A DNA stretch of 20,912 nt. Origin: Candidatus Kappaea frigidicola. GTDB taxonomy: Bacteria; Omnitrophota; Gorgyraeia; JAGLLT01. The position numbers and the translations under genes were made by a program. Below are positions 1 through 8,489 of this stretch, piece by piece. Location: contig JAVCCI010000031.1 in assembly GCA_030765555.1 (NCBI GenBank), positions 1 to 20,912 on the forward strand, given 5' to 3'. Under the pieces are notes generated by a model. That model saw nothing but the letters and a program-made list of their open reading frames with translations, was not told the DNA's origin and made no database searches. How positions within the stretch are numbered: position 1 is the first letter of the stretch; the number at the start of each line of letters is the position of its first letter.

Positions 1-1
1 C

Positions 2-250
2 AAAGGTCAAATGATGAAGAAGATAGATGAAGTGATATTTAGTCTACAACCTGGGGAAATATCAGAAACTATAGAAACTCCTGTGGGCTATCATGTTTTT
101 AAAATCGTTGAAGTTAAAGAAGCAGGAGCTGAGAGTTTTGATGAAGCCAGAATGCAAATTGAAAATTATCTTTTCCAGGAAAAAGCCAAAGAACGCTTTG
201 ATGAATGGATGACTAATTTAAAAGAAAATGCCTATATATCCGTTAAATAA
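2..250 (+). CDS. SurA-like peptidyl-prolyl cis-trans isomerase, 3' end (partial)
   Basis: The reading frame is open from the left edge of the window, so the gene starts upstream and only about the last 82 codons are seen. The residues FSLQPGEISETIETPVGYHVFKI (split by the edge of the domain) match the end of a parvulin (PpiC/rotamase) domain, in which the GEIS and GYH motifs are conserved. They are followed by a charged helix of about 40 residues ending in NAYISVK, like the C-terminal helix of SurA/PrsA-type chaperones. Proteins of this family act in the periplasm on unfolded outer-membrane or exported proteins. The pdxA start codon lies inside this gene (23-base overlap), and the order surA-pdxA-rsmA is also that of E. 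coli, which supports a SurA-type assignment. The N-terminal signal and chaperone domains cannot be checked here. Confidence 0.85.
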   Translation, partial: KGQMMKKIDEVIFSLQPGEISETIETPVGYHVFKIVEVKEAGAESFDEARMQIENYLFQEKAKERFDEWMTNLKENAYISVK

Positions 251-1253
251 TAAAGTTATTGCTATTACTTCAGGGGATCCTGCTGGTATTGGACCGGAAT
301 TAATATTAAGAAGTTTATCCACCATAAAAGTGAGAGGTGTAAAATTTCTTATTATCGCAGATAAGGCAGTTTTTGATAAAGCTAGAAATGAACTAAAAAA
401 TAAGATTCCACATCTGTGTAAATATGAATTAGTTGATAAGAAAAATCTAAAAAATTTAAAAGAAAAAATAAGTCTTCTTGATTTAAATATTATCGGTCAA
501 CGCAAATATTCTTTAGGTAAAGTTTCTAAACTTTGCGGCAAAGCATCGGCTGAATATGTTTTAGAAGCCGACAGATTAATTAATAAAAAAATTATTCACG
601 CCTTAGTTACAGCTCCTATAAACAAAGATGCCGTAAATTTAGCTGGCTATAATTGGAAAGGCCATACGGAAGTTTTAGCCAAGCTTTCTAAGAGTAAAAA
701 CTTTGCGATGAGCTTTATAGCAAAACAATTTAAAGTAGTTTTAGTGACGACACACATACCTCTATCTAAGGTAAGTCAGAAATTAAAGAGTGAAGATATC
801 TACAAGAAAATTGAGCTTACCAATAAATACCTTAAAGATTATTTTAAAATTAGTCATCCATCAATCGGAATTTGTGGTCTTAATCCGCATGCTTCAGATA
901 ATGGGCTTTTTGGTAATGAGGAAAAGAAAATTATAAAGCCCGCAGTAGATCGAGCCCGCAAAAAAAAGATAAATGCTCTGGGTCCACATTCTGCTGAAAA
1001 ACTTTTTTACGATGCCTACCATAAAAAAATAGATGCCGTAATTGCTATGTATCATGACCAAGCATTGATTGCTTTAAAAATGATTTTACGCGATGAGGCT
1101 GTGAATTTTACTATGGGGTTGCCCTATGTAAGAACATCATGTTCTTCGGGTACGGCCTATGATATTGCATCAAAATTTATTGCCAAAGAAAACACAATGA
1201 CAGCGGCCATAAAATTAGCTGTTCAATTATCTACTGCACAAAAAAAGGTATAG
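228..1253 (+). CDS. pdxA: 4-hydroxythreonine-4-phosphate dehydrogenase PdxA
   Basis: This 341-residue protein has the normal PdxA length. The enzyme oxidises 4-phosphohydroxy-L-threonine in the DXP-dependent pyridoxal phosphate pathway in the cytoplasm. Visible motifs are SGDPAGIGPE (15-24), GHTE (145-148), TTHIPL (174-179), GLNPHA (217-222) and YHDQ (275-278). The predicted metal ligands H176, H221 and H276 have exactly the spacing of E. coli H166, H211 and H266. Substrate-contacting K284, N293 and R302 also line up with E. coli K274, N283 and R292. One oddity is the usual RTSxDHGTA loop, which reads RTSCSSGTA here (302-310), so the Asp and His are lost. The ATG at 228 lies within the 3' end of the preceding isomerase gene, suggesting translational coupling. 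It places GDPAGIGP at the normal distance from the N terminus. Confidence 0.95.
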   Translation: MPIYPLNNKVIAITSGDPAGIGPELILRSLSTIKVRGVKFLIIADKAVFDKARNELKNKIPHLCKYELVDKKNLKNLKEKISLLDLNIIGQRKYSLGKVSKLCGKASAEYVLEADRLINKKIIHALVTAPINKDAVNLAGYNWKGHTEVLAKLSKSKNFAMSFIAKQFKVVLVTTHIPLSKVSQKLKSEDIYKKIELTNKYLKDYFKISHPSIGICGLNPHASDNGLFGNEEKKIIKPAVDRARKKKINALGPHSAEKLFYDAYHKKIDAVIAMYHDQALIALKMILRDEAVNFTMGLPYVRTSCSSGTAYDIASKFIAKENTMTAAIKLAVQLSTAQKKV

Positions 1254-1254
1254 T

Positions 1255-2112
1255 ATGGCAGGTCAAAAAACTACCCTTGATATCCTCAAAGAATATAATA
1301 TTAAACCCCGAAAAGCATTGGGTCAGAATTTTCTTATTGATGATAATATAAACAGATTTATAGTGGAAAGTTTAGAATTAGAGAATGATGATTTGGTTTT
1401 GGAAATCGGAGCTGGATTAGGTGAGTTGGTTGATCTTATGAAAGATGAGGCGGGGCTGGTTCTTGCTCTAGAAATTGACAGGGGTTTAAATGCTCTTCTG
1501 GAAGAAAAATTTCAATCCGAAAAGAAAGTCAGGGTTCTTAATGAAGATATACTCAAATGTGATTTAGGCGGCTTAATTAAAAAGTATAATTTTAAACAGG
1601 CAATTATTGTTGGAAATTTACCTTATTATATAAGTAGTCCTATAATTTTTCATCTTATAAAATATAGACAAATAATTTCTAAAGTAATTATTATGATTCA
1701 AAAGGAAGTAGCTCAGCGCATTGTGGCTAAAGTGGGTTGTAAGGATTACGGCATATTAAGCTGCTTATTGGATTATTACAGTGAAAAAAAAATAATTAAA
1801 ATTGTTAAAAGCAGTTGTTTTTTTCCAAGGCCAAAGGTGGATTCAGCCATCATTGAACTTTCTTTTTATAAAAATCCCCCTATAAAGGTTAAAAGTGAGG
1901 ATTTTTTTAAAAATGTTGTTAAAACTACCTTTTCCCAACGCAGAAAGACCATAACGAATACGCTTAGTTTAATTAATGAACTATCTTTATCCAAGCAAGA
2001 GCTTTCTGCTATATTGGAAAATATGGAAATTAATCCTGCAAGCAGACCCGAACAGTTGTCGGTTGCTGAATTTGCCTGCATAGCCAACCGATTGTATTCA
2101 ATGCGTTCTTAG
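1255..2112 (+). CDS. rsmA: 16S rRNA (adenine1518-N6/adenine1519-N6)-dimethyltransferase RsmA (KsgA)
   Basis: This protein of 285 residues dimethylates two adjacent adenines in the 3' terminal hairpin of 16S rRNA using S-adenosylmethionine, a late step of small-subunit assembly. The sequence shows the family N-terminal LGQNFLID (22-29), the SAM-binding motif LEIGAGLGELV (49-59), the acidic residue of motif II in ALEID (71-75), NEDIL (96-100), and the catalytic motif IV NLPYYI (121-126). FFPRPKVDSAIIEL and FSQRRKT follow in the C-terminal part. The start codon follows the pdxA stop after one base, so the two are co-translated. The gene ends the surA-pdxA-rsmA block, and the next gene has its own promoter. 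KsgA and Erm share the fold, but the length, motifs and neighbours favour RsmA. Confidence 0.96.
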   Translation: MAGQKTTLDILKEYNIKPRKALGQNFLIDDNINRFIVESLELENDDLVLEIGAGLGELVDLMKDEAGLVLALEIDRGLNALLEEKFQSEKKVRVLNEDILKCDLGGLIKKYNFKQAIIVGNLPYYISSPIIFHLIKYRQIISKVIIMIQKEVAQRIVAKVGCKDYGILSCLLDYYSEKKIIKIVKSSCFFPRPKVDSAIIELSFYKNPPIKVKSEDFFKNVVKTTFSQRRKTITNTLSLINELSLSKQELSAILENMEINPASRPEQLSVAEFACIANRLYSMRS

Positions 2113-2176
2113 TGTATTTCTTCCTTTTTAAGCCGAAAAGTTTCCTTATTCAAAAGACTATAAAGTTTATATAAGG

Positions 2177-2205
2177 TTGACTTTAAGGGTGGAGTGTGTT
2201 ATTTT
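2177..2205 (+). promoter_or_regulatory. sigma70-type promoter upstream of gatC
   Basis: TTGACT (2177-2182), a 17-base spacer and TATTTT (2200-2205) match the sigma70 consensus at the ideal spacing. Transcription would begin near 2212, giving a very short leader of about 14 bases before the gatC ATG at 2226. It lies in the 113-base gap after rsmA, the first substantial break between genes. It therefore probably starts the gatCAB-ctp transcript. No intrinsic terminator with a T tract is visible in the same gap, so read-through from rsmA remains possible. Confidence 0.7.
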
Positions 2206-2225
2206 ACTAAAAAAGGTTATGGAAA

Positions 2226-2498
2226 ATGGATGTAAAATATGTAGCCAATCTCGCCAAGATCAAATTGACCCCGGAAGAAGCTGACAAGCTTCAGCTTCAG
2301 TTGGATAATATCCTCTCATTTTTTAAAGATTTAGAAAATTTAAATACAGAAAATATAGAACCTCTTAGTCATGTTTTAGATGTAAAGAATGTTTTTAGGG
2401 ATGATAATCCTAAAGTTTCGATTAGCAAAGAAGAAATTCTTGATTTAGCACCTGAAAAAAATGATGATTTTATTAAAGTGCCCAAGGTAATAGGTTAA
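2226..2498 (+). CDS. gatC: Aspartyl/glutamyl-tRNA amidotransferase subunit C
   Basis: GatC is the small subunit (90 residues here, usual 90-100) that wraps around and stabilises the GatA-GatB interface in the GatCAB amidotransferase. The protein starts DVKYVANLAKIKLTPEEADKLQLQLDNILSFFKDLENLNTENIEP, with the family pattern of an N-terminal helical pair (VxxxAxLAxxxLxxEE), then the LSHVLDVKNVFRDD stretch that lies across GatA. The stop codon TAA overlaps the gatA ATG by one base (TAATG), indicating coupled translation of the complex. A promoter lies just upstream. The presence of GatCAB implies that Gln-tRNA and/or Asn-tRNA is made indirectly from misacylated Glu- or Asp-tRNA. Which of the two cannot be decided from this window. 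Confidence 0.95.
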   Translation: MDVKYVANLAKIKLTPEEADKLQLQLDNILSFFKDLENLNTENIEPLSHVLDVKNVFRDDNPKVSISKEEILDLAPEKNDDFIKVPKVIG

Positions 2499-3940
2499 TG
2501 GAACTGTATAACTTATCCGCTGTTGAACTTACCGAGAAACTAAAAAATAAAGAGCTTGATTCTGCTACTTTATATGCGCATTTTCTTGAACGTATCAAAG
2601 ACGTTGAAGGGAAAATCAAAGCTTTTGTCCGCTATAATGAAAAGCCCTGCCATTTAATAAAAAATAAAGATAATTATCCGCTTAATAAAGGACTTTACGG
2701 GTTATCTGTAGCTATAAAAGATAACATTTGTATTAAAGGCAAGGAAACCACGTGTTCGTCTAAAATATTGCAAGGTTTTAAAGCTCCTTATGATGCAACG
2801 GTTATATCAAAACTCAAAGAAGCTGGGGCAAGTTTTATTGGTCAAACTAACATGGATGAATTTGCTTTTGGTTCTTCGACAGAGACGTCTTTTTACGGAG
2901 TTACGCACAACCCCTGGGAGTTAGAAAGAATTCCCGGAGGTTCCAGTGGTGGGTCTGCGGCAGCAGTGGCGGCCGGTGAGGTGACTGTAGCTTTGGGTTC
3001 TGATACGGGTGGATCTATCAGGCAACCTGCTGCTATGTGTGGCGTTGTGGGCTTGAAACCTACTTATGGACGTGTGTCTCGATATGGGCTGATTGCTTTT
3101 GCTTCTAGCCTGGATCAGATAGGAACTTTAAGTAAAACGGTAGAAGATGCCGCTCTTATTATGAATATTATTTCAGGCAAGGATGAGCGTGATTCTACGA
3201 GTTGTGATGTAGAGACGCCTGATTTTATAGAAGTTTTAAAAGGCGATCTCAAGGGCCTTAAAGCGGGCATTCCTAAAGAATATTTTATTGAAGGTTTAAA
3301 TAGTGAGGTTAAGGCTGCAGTTGACGAAGCTATAAAGGTTTTTAAGAAGCTGGGTGTCGAGGTTGAAGAAATTTCACTACCACATACTAAATATGCGGTA
3401 AGTACATATTATCTTATTGCTCCAGCAGAAGCCAGCTCTAACTTGGCGCGTTTTGATGGTGTGCAGTATGGCGTTAGGGATAAGGCCTCAGATTTAATGC
3501 AAATGTATAAAAATACACGAGCTGAAGGTTTTGGACAAGAAGCAATAAGAAGAATAATTTTGGGGACTTATTCTTTAAGCAGTGGATATTACGAGGCTTA
3601 TTATCTTAAAGCTCTCAAAGCTCGAGCAATTATAGCCAATGACTTTAAAGAAGCCTTTAAGAGAGTTGATTTTATTTTAACTCCAACTACTCCAACAACA
3701 GCCTTTAAGATTAATGAGAAAATTGCTGACCCACTTCAGATGTATCTATCTGATATTTTTACTATACCTGTTAACTTGGCTGGCATTCCAGCAATGTCAA
3801 TTCCCTGTGGATTCGATTCAAAGAAATTACCAGTAGGCTTACAGATAATAACTAAGGCCTTTGATGAAGCTACTATGTTAAAAGTAGGATATGGCTATCA
3901 GCAAAATACTTCATGGCATAAGGAAAAACCAAATTTATGA
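2498..3940 (+). CDS. gatA: Aspartyl/glutamyl-tRNA amidotransferase subunit A (glutaminase)
   Basis: GatA is the amidase subunit that releases ammonia from glutamine for transfer to misacylated tRNA by GatB. Its 480 residues match the family. The amidase signature is clear: VAIKDN with catalytic K74, PGGSSGGSAAAVAAG with the cis-serine S149, and GSDTGGSIRQPA with the nucleophile S173. The K74/S149/S173 spacing is identical to K79/S154/S178 of Staphylococcus aureus GatA. GLKPTYGRVSRYGLIAFASSLDQIG and the C-terminal PTTPTTAFKI and NLAGIPAMSIPCG segments are typical of GatA rather than of generic amidases. The gene is coupled on both sides: TAATG with gatC and ATGA with gatB. Confidence 0.98.
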   Translation: MELYNLSAVELTEKLKNKELDSATLYAHFLERIKDVEGKIKAFVRYNEKPCHLIKNKDNYPLNKGLYGLSVAIKDNICIKGKETTCSSKILQGFKAPYDATVISKLKEAGASFIGQTNMDEFAFGSSTETSFYGVTHNPWELERIPGGSSGGSAAAVAAGEVTVALGSDTGGSIRQPAAMCGVVGLKPTYGRVSRYGLIAFASSLDQIGTLSKTVEDAALIMNIISGKDERDSTSCDVETPDFIEVLKGDLKGLKAGIPKEYFIEGLNSEVKAAVDEAIKVFKKLGVEVEEISLPHTKYAVSTYYLIAPAEASSNLARFDGVQYGVRDKASDLMQMYKNTRAEGFGQEAIRRIILGTYSLSSGYYEAYYLKALKARAIIANDFKEAFKRVDFILTPTTPTTAFKINEKIADPLQMYLSDIFTIPVNLAGIPAMSIPCGFDSKKLPVGLQIITKAFDEATMLKVGYGYQQNTSWHKEKPNL

Positions 3941-5364
3941 AATATATAACAGTTATCGGCCTTGAGGTTCATGTTCAATTAGCCTCAAGAACAAAAATAT
4001 TTTGTGGCTGCAAAACTAATTTTGGAGCTAAAGCTAATACGCAGACATGTCCAGTTTGCTTAGGGCTTCCTGGCTCTTTACCTGTTTTCAATAAAAAGGT
4101 TTTAGAGCTAAGCTTGAGGACAGCTATTACTTTAAATTGCACTATTGCTGAGACTATGAAATTTGACAGAAAAAATTATTTTTATCCTGATTTACCTAAG
4201 GCTTATCAGATATCTCAGTTTGATATGCCCCTGGCAACAAAAGGTTATATTGATATAGCTGTAAATGGAGAACCTAAAAGAATTGGAATTACTAGAGTTC
4301 ATTTGGAAGAAGATGCTGGTAAACTTATTCATGCCCAGAAGGAAAGTCTCATCGATTTTAATCGTTGCGGAACACCGCTAATAGAAATAGTATCAGAACC
4401 AGATTTAAACAATCCCGAAGAGGCTTATGATTATTTGAAGAAATTAAAAAACATTCTCGATTATTTAGAGGTTTCAGATTGCAATATGCAAGAGGGTTCC
4501 CTGAGGTGTGACGCTAATATTTCTTTAATGCCTCAGGATGCCAAGGAGCTAGGCACTAAAGTAGAAATTAAGAATTTAAACTCTTTTAAGGCAGTCAGAG
4601 ATGCTTTATTTTTTGAGATTGAACGTCAGGAAGCAGAACTTAAGGATGGGCAGGAGATTGCTCAGGAGACAAGATTGTGGGACGAAGCAAGTAAGAAAAC
4701 AATTTCTATGCGTTCAAAGGAAGAAGCTCACGACTACCGCTATTTTCCTGACCCTGATTTACCAAAATTTTTAATAGAAACATCCTTAGTAAATGATATT
4801 ACCAACGACCTGCCCGAATTAGGGCATGAAAAAAAAGTTAGATTTATAAAAGAATATTCTTTATCGGAATATGACGCTGGTATTCTAACTTCTTCAAAAG
4901 CGATGGCCGAGTATTATGAAAAATGTCTTAAAATTTTAAACGAACCCAAGGAAATAGCTAATTGGTTGATAGGTCCGGTTCTTTCTGAGCTTAAAAATAT
5001 TGATAAAGATTTCAATACTACAAAGCTTGATTCACAAGAGTTAATAGAAATGATTAAATTAGTTAAAGAAAATAAAGTTAATGCAAAAAAGGCTAAAGAA
5101 GAGATATTACCTGAAATAATTGAAAATTATAAAAAAACAAATGATGTTCTTAAAGAGAAAGATATCTTGCAGGTCTCAGATGAGACGGAATTAAATGCAT
5201 TTATAAAGCAGGTAATTAGTGAAAATGAAAAATCAGTTAACGATTACCAACAGGGTAAAAAAAGTGCTATAATGTATTTAGTAGGTCAAGTAATGCGGCT
5301 TTCAAAGGGTAAAGCCGATGCTCAAAAAGTTAAAGAACTCTTAGAAAAAAAATTGGAGGCTTAG
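3937..5364 (+). CDS. gatB: Aspartyl/glutamyl-tRNA amidotransferase subunit B (tRNA-dependent amidase/kinase)
   Basis: GatB phosphorylates the side-chain carboxylate of Glu-tRNA(Gln) or Asp-tRNA(Asn) and amidates it with ammonia channelled from GatA. Its 475 residues are normal for the family. The N-terminal cradle domain begins YITVIGLEVHVQL, and carries C23, C25, C38 and C41 (CGC and CPVC), a probable zinc site found in many GatB proteins. Further family motifs are RKNYFYPDLPKAYQISQF, RVHLEEDAGK, DFNRCGTPLIEIVSEPD and GSLRCDANIS. The last 150 or so residues form the helical and YqeY-like tail that binds tRNA. It overlaps gatA by four bases (ATGA). A Shine-Dalgarno-like TTGGAGG near its 3' end serves the next gene. 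Confidence 0.98.
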   Translation: MKYITVIGLEVHVQLASRTKIFCGCKTNFGAKANTQTCPVCLGLPGSLPVFNKKVLELSLRTAITLNCTIAETMKFDRKNYFYPDLPKAYQISQFDMPLATKGYIDIAVNGEPKRIGITRVHLEEDAGKLIHAQKESLIDFNRCGTPLIEIVSEPDLNNPEEAYDYLKKLKNILDYLEVSDCNMQEGSLRCDANISLMPQDAKELGTKVEIKNLNSFKAVRDALFFEIERQEAELKDGQEIAQETRLWDEASKKTISMRSKEEAHDYRYFPDPDLPKFLIETSLVNDITNDLPELGHEKKVRFIKEYSLSEYDAGILTSSKAMAEYYEKCLKILNEPKEIANWLIGPVLSELKNIDKDFNTTKLDSQELIEMIKLVKENKVNAKKAKEEILPEIIENYKKTNDVLKEKDILQVSDETELNAFIKQVISENEKSVNDYQQGKKSAIMYLVGQVMRLSKGKADAQKVKELLEKKLEA

Positions 5365-5367
5365 ATT

Positions 5368-6672
5368 ATGCATAGGCGCAAGTCTATAATTTGGATAATT
5401 ATCTTTTCATTAACATTTTTTGCTGTGGGACTCAGAGGCGGAATATGCCTTGATGAAGATCAACAGGCTCAAAGTAATACCAATCAAGAAGAACTTTTTA
5501 AATCCCTAGAAATATTTTCAGGAGCAATTTCGTTAATTCAAACTAAATATGTGGAAGAAGTTGATTCTAAGGAGCTAATTTATGGTGCCCTAAAAGGTAT
5601 GCTTTATTCGCTTGATCCGTATAGTCAGTTTTTAGATCCAGATGCCTACAGTGATATGCAGGTTCAAACTGAAGGGGAATTCGGGGGTTTAGGAATAGAA
5701 ATTGCTGTAAAGGATAATATCCTCACAATTATAAGTCCTATTCATGGCACCCCAGCTGAAAGAGCTGGAGTTATGGCCGGAGACAGGATAATTAAAATAG
5801 ATGGTGAAACTACCGAAGCAATAACCTTACTTGAAGCCGTCAAAAAATTACGCGGTAAACCTAAAAGCGAAGTAACTCTTACTGTCTTCAGGGAAAAAAC
5901 AAGCAAAATATATGATATTCTCATAATAAGAGATATTATCAAGATAGATAGTATAAAAGATGTGCAGATGGTGGATGAAAAAATAGGCTATATCAGGTTA
6001 GTTGAATTTCAAGAAAATTCACCGGCTGAGTTTAAGAAGGCAGTTGTCAAATTAAAAAAAGAAGGTATGGATTCTCTGGTCCTTGATGTAAGAAATAATC
6101 CCGGAGGTCTTTTGGATAGTGCCATTCAAATTACGGATATGCTTTTGCCGGCAGATTTAGTGATCGTCAGCACTAGAGGCAGAGACAGTAAAGAAGAATA
6201 TACTTTTAGTTCTAAAGAAAAATCTCTATTGTCTGATAAGGAGCCCATGGTTGTTTTGATTAATGAGGGTTCGGCTAGTGGTTCAGAAATTTTAGCTGGT
6301 GCTCTGCAAGATCATAACCGAGCTGTTCTTTTGGGTCAGAAAACATTCGGAAAGGGTTCTGTTCAGAGTGTTATTCCTATGAGTGACGGATCAGCTGTAA
6401 GAATTACGACTAGTAAATATTATCTACCTAGCGGGCGCTCTATTCATGAAAAGGGTATTGAGCCCGATATAGAGGTGGAAGAAATAACTATGGAATTAAG
6501 TGCTGAAGAAAGCTCAAAACTCCTTTTTGATAAAATAGAAAAAGAAGGCAAGGAAGATCTTTCCACAGAAGAAGCACAAGAGTATGATTATCAGCTCAAA
6601 AGAGCAATTGATTTAATAAAAGGCTTAAAGGTATACAGCAAGAGAAACACAGAAATTGAAAAACAAAATTAA
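5368..6672 (+). CDS. Carboxy-terminal processing protease, S41 family, with PDZ domain
   Basis: This 434-residue protein is a CtpA/CtpB-like serine protease of the cell envelope. Residues 1-27 form a basic stretch plus hydrophobic segment typical of a signal peptide or anchor. An N-terminal helical domain (about 40-95) is followed by a PDZ domain (about 100-180, with GGLGIEI and ERAGVMAGDRIIKIDG) and the S41 catalytic core. In NEGSASGSEILAGAL the nucleophile is S304, and in GQKTFGKGSVQ the general base is K329 with Q333. The S-K-Q spacing (25 and 4) equals that of B. subtilis CtpB. Such proteases cleave C-terminal tails or regulate peptidoglycan hydrolases. The next gene overlaps its end and is a YibQ-type protein, a common partner. 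The start ATG follows TTGGAGG at a good distance. Confidence 0.93.
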   Translation: MHRRKSIIWIIIFSLTFFAVGLRGGICLDEDQQAQSNTNQEELFKSLEIFSGAISLIQTKYVEEVDSKELIYGALKGMLYSLDPYSQFLDPDAYSDMQVQTEGEFGGLGIEIAVKDNILTIISPIHGTPAERAGVMAGDRIIKIDGETTEAITLLEAVKKLRGKPKSEVTLTVFREKTSKIYDILIIRDIIKIDSIKDVQMVDEKIGYIRLVEFQENSPAEFKKAVVKLKKEGMDSLVLDVRNNPGGLLDSAIQITDMLLPADLVIVSTRGRDSKEEYTFSSKEKSLLSDKEPMVVLINEGSASGSEILAGALQDHNRAVLLGQKTFGKGSVQSVIPMSDGSAVRITTSKYYLPSGRSIHEKGIEPDIEVEEITMELSAEESSKLLFDKIEKEGKEDLSTEEAQEYDYQLKRAIDLIKGLKVYSKRNTEIEKQN

Positions 6673-7447
6673 TAAAATATCATTTTTTATAGTTATTATC
6701 TGCATAGTACCTGTTTTTTTAATGGGTTGTGAGAATAAGCAATCTGAGGAAAAATTGCAAACCAAGCAACAAAAAGAGCAGGTTGAGCTTAAAGCGAAAG
6801 TTGCAATTGTAATTGATGATTGGGGCTATAGTAAAAAATTATTAAATAAAACAATAGCTTTGAAAACACCGGTAACATTTTCTGTTTTGCCAAATTTAGA
6901 TTATTCTTCTTGTATTGCTTCTGAGGCACATCAGGCAGGATATGAGGTAATACTCCATTTGCCTATGGAATCTTATAGCTTGATAGCTGCAGAAAAAAAA
7001 TATCTTAAAGCTGGAATGAGCCAGCAGGAAATATCTGATTATTTAGATAAATCACTACTAAGTGTGCCCTATGCAAAGGGTGTTTCCAATCATCAGGGTT
7101 CAAGAGCAACAGAAGATGAAGAGCTTATGCAGGAGTTTTTTGATATTTTATCAAAGAAAGATTTATTTTTTCTGGATAGTTTTGTGACTTGTAACTCATG
7201 CGCCCAAGATATTGCGTCCAATTGTGGGATTAAAACTGCAGAGCGAGCAGTTTTTCTTGATAATGAAAGTAATTTTGATTATATTAAAAGTCAGTTTGAG
7301 CAACTTCAGGAAGTGGCTTTAGAAAAAAGCCAGGCAGTTGGTATTTGTCATGCGAGAAAAGCCACTATCAAGGCTTTAGAAAAATTAATCCCTGAAGCCA
7401 GGGAAAATAATATTGAATTTGTTTTTCTATCTGAGTTATTAAGTTAG
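6656..7447 (+). CDS. Divergent polysaccharide deacetylase family (YibQ-type) lipoprotein
   Basis: The 263-residue protein belongs to the divergent polysaccharide deacetylase family (COG2861). Residues 1-25 are a lipoprotein signal peptide with the lipobox FLMGC, so C25 would be lipidated. The NodB-like fold is recognisable: VAIVIDDWGY (49-58, with the D54-D55 pair), TPVTFSVLPN (71-80), EVILHLPME (97-105) and NHQGSRAT (145-152). These correspond to the metal-site and active-site regions of true deacetylases, but enzymatic activity of this divergent family is not established. The best start is TTG at 6656, which overlaps the protease gene by 17 bases. The alternative would lose the basic n-region of the signal peptide. 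The gene pair protease-YibQ is often found next to an EnvC-like peptidase, which is absent here. Confidence 0.85.
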   Translation: MKNKINKISFFIVIICIVPVFLMGCENKQSEEKLQTKQQKEQVELKAKVAIVIDDWGYSKKLLNKTIALKTPVTFSVLPNLDYSSCIASEAHQAGYEVILHLPMESYSLIAAEKKYLKAGMSQQEISDYLDKSLLSVPYAKGVSNHQGSRATEDEELMQEFFDILSKKDLFFLDSFVTCNSCAQDIASNCGIKTAERAVFLDNESNFDYIKSQFEQLQEVALEKSQAVGICHARKATIKALEKLIPEARENNIEFVFLSELLS

Positions 7448-7459
7448 GATAAGTGATTA

Positions 7460-8473
7460 ATGGATATACTTGGAATTGAAACTTCTTGTGACGAGACCGC
7501 AGCTGCAATTGTTTCTAACGGTAAAACAGTTCTTTCTAATGTTGTTTTGACGAGCCTTGATTTTCACAAGGAGTATGGTGGAGTTATTCCAGAAATTGCT
7601 CATCGTTTTCATGTAAAGTTCATTGATAAAGTAGCCCATAAAGCACTTAAGAAAGCTAAAATTAAGACAGATGAATTAGATGCTATTGCTGTTACCTATG
7701 GCCCTGGATTAGTGGGGGCTTTGTTAGTGGGTGTATCTTTTGCGAAGAGCCTGAGTTATGCATTGAATAAGCCTTTAGTAGGTGTTAATCATTTGCAAGC
7801 CCATATTTATTCTGTATTAATGAGTCATAAAGGAATAAAATTACCTTGTATAGGATTAGTAGTTTCCGGAGGGCATACAAGTTTAGTTTTAGTGAAGGAC
7901 TATTTAAATTATAAAAATTTAGGCCAGACGCAGGATGATGCTGCTGGTGAAGCCTTTGATAAAGTGGCTAAAATATTAGGTTTGGGTTATCCGGGAGGCC
8001 CGATAATTGACAAACTTTCAGGGCAAAAAAGAAAAAATAGCATACATTTTCCCAGGGCTTATCTTTCTAAGGATTCTTTGGATTTTAGTTTTTCAGGATT
8101 AAAGACAGCTGTTTTATATTACAGGAAAAAAATAAAAAACAAGAAACTTAATAAACAACAACAAATAGATATTGCAGGTGCTTTTGAAGATGCAGTAGTT
8201 GATGTCTTGGTTGATAAAGCACTTTTAGCGGCAAAAAAATACAGAGTAAAAAATATTGTTGTTGGCGGCGGGGTAAGTCAAAATACCTCATTGAGAAAAA
8301 AGTTAGCAGAAAAAGCTGCTTTAAATAAATGCAAGGCTTATTTTCCACTAAAGGTTTATTGCCAGGATAATGCAGCTATGATTGCGGGATTAGCTTATCA
8401 TAAAATAATAAAAAAAGAGGTTTCTAATCTGGGTTTACAAGTTGAAACTTCTTTAGCCATAGATAAAAAATAG
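7460..8473 (+). CDS. tsaD: tRNA N6-adenosine threonylcarbamoyltransferase TsaD
   Basis: TsaD transfers the threonylcarbamoyl group to A37 of ANN-decoding tRNAs, working with TsaB and TsaE. The 337-residue sequence has the ASKHA/Kae1 features: ILGIETSCDETAAAIV at the N terminus, GGVIPEIAHRFH, YGPGLVGALLVG, the metal-binding HLQAH (H111 and H115), SGGHTSLV, DDAAGEAFDKVAKILGLGYPGGP, and YCQDNAAMIA near the C terminus with D303 as a further metal ligand. The length and the full set of motifs separate it from the shorter partner TsaB. It starts 12 bases after the YibQ-type gene behind AGGATAAGTG. Its function is unrelated to its envelope neighbours, a housekeeping gene in a mixed operon. Confidence 0.97.
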   Translation: MDILGIETSCDETAAAIVSNGKTVLSNVVLTSLDFHKEYGGVIPEIAHRFHVKFIDKVAHKALKKAKIKTDELDAIAVTYGPGLVGALLVGVSFAKSLSYALNKPLVGVNHLQAHIYSVLMSHKGIKLPCIGLVVSGGHTSLVLVKDYLNYKNLGQTQDDAAGEAFDKVAKILGLGYPGGPIIDKLSGQKRKNSIHFPRAYLSKDSLDFSFSGLKTAVLYYRKKIKNKKLNKQQQIDIAGAFEDAVVDVLVDKALLAAKKYRVKNIVVGGGVSQNTSLRKKLAEKAALNKCKAYFPLKVYCQDNAAMIAGLAYHKIIKKEVSNLGLQVETSLAIDKK

Positions 8474-8477
8474 GAAT

Positions 8478-8483
8478 GAGGAG
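8478..8483 (+). promoter_or_regulatory. Ribosome binding site that favours the inner ATG of the MgtC-family gene
   Basis: GAGGAG ends six bases before the ATG at 8490, a good spacing. It directly touches the in-frame ATG at 8484, which would leave no spacer. A weaker AGGA at 8472-8475 could serve the outer ATG, so the choice is not absolute. Confidence 0.5.
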
Positions 8484-8489
8484 ATGCCC

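Noticed and set aside
2113..2176. Terminator or small RNA in the gap after rsmA
   Set aside because: No GC-rich inverted repeat followed by T residues is visible in this stretch.
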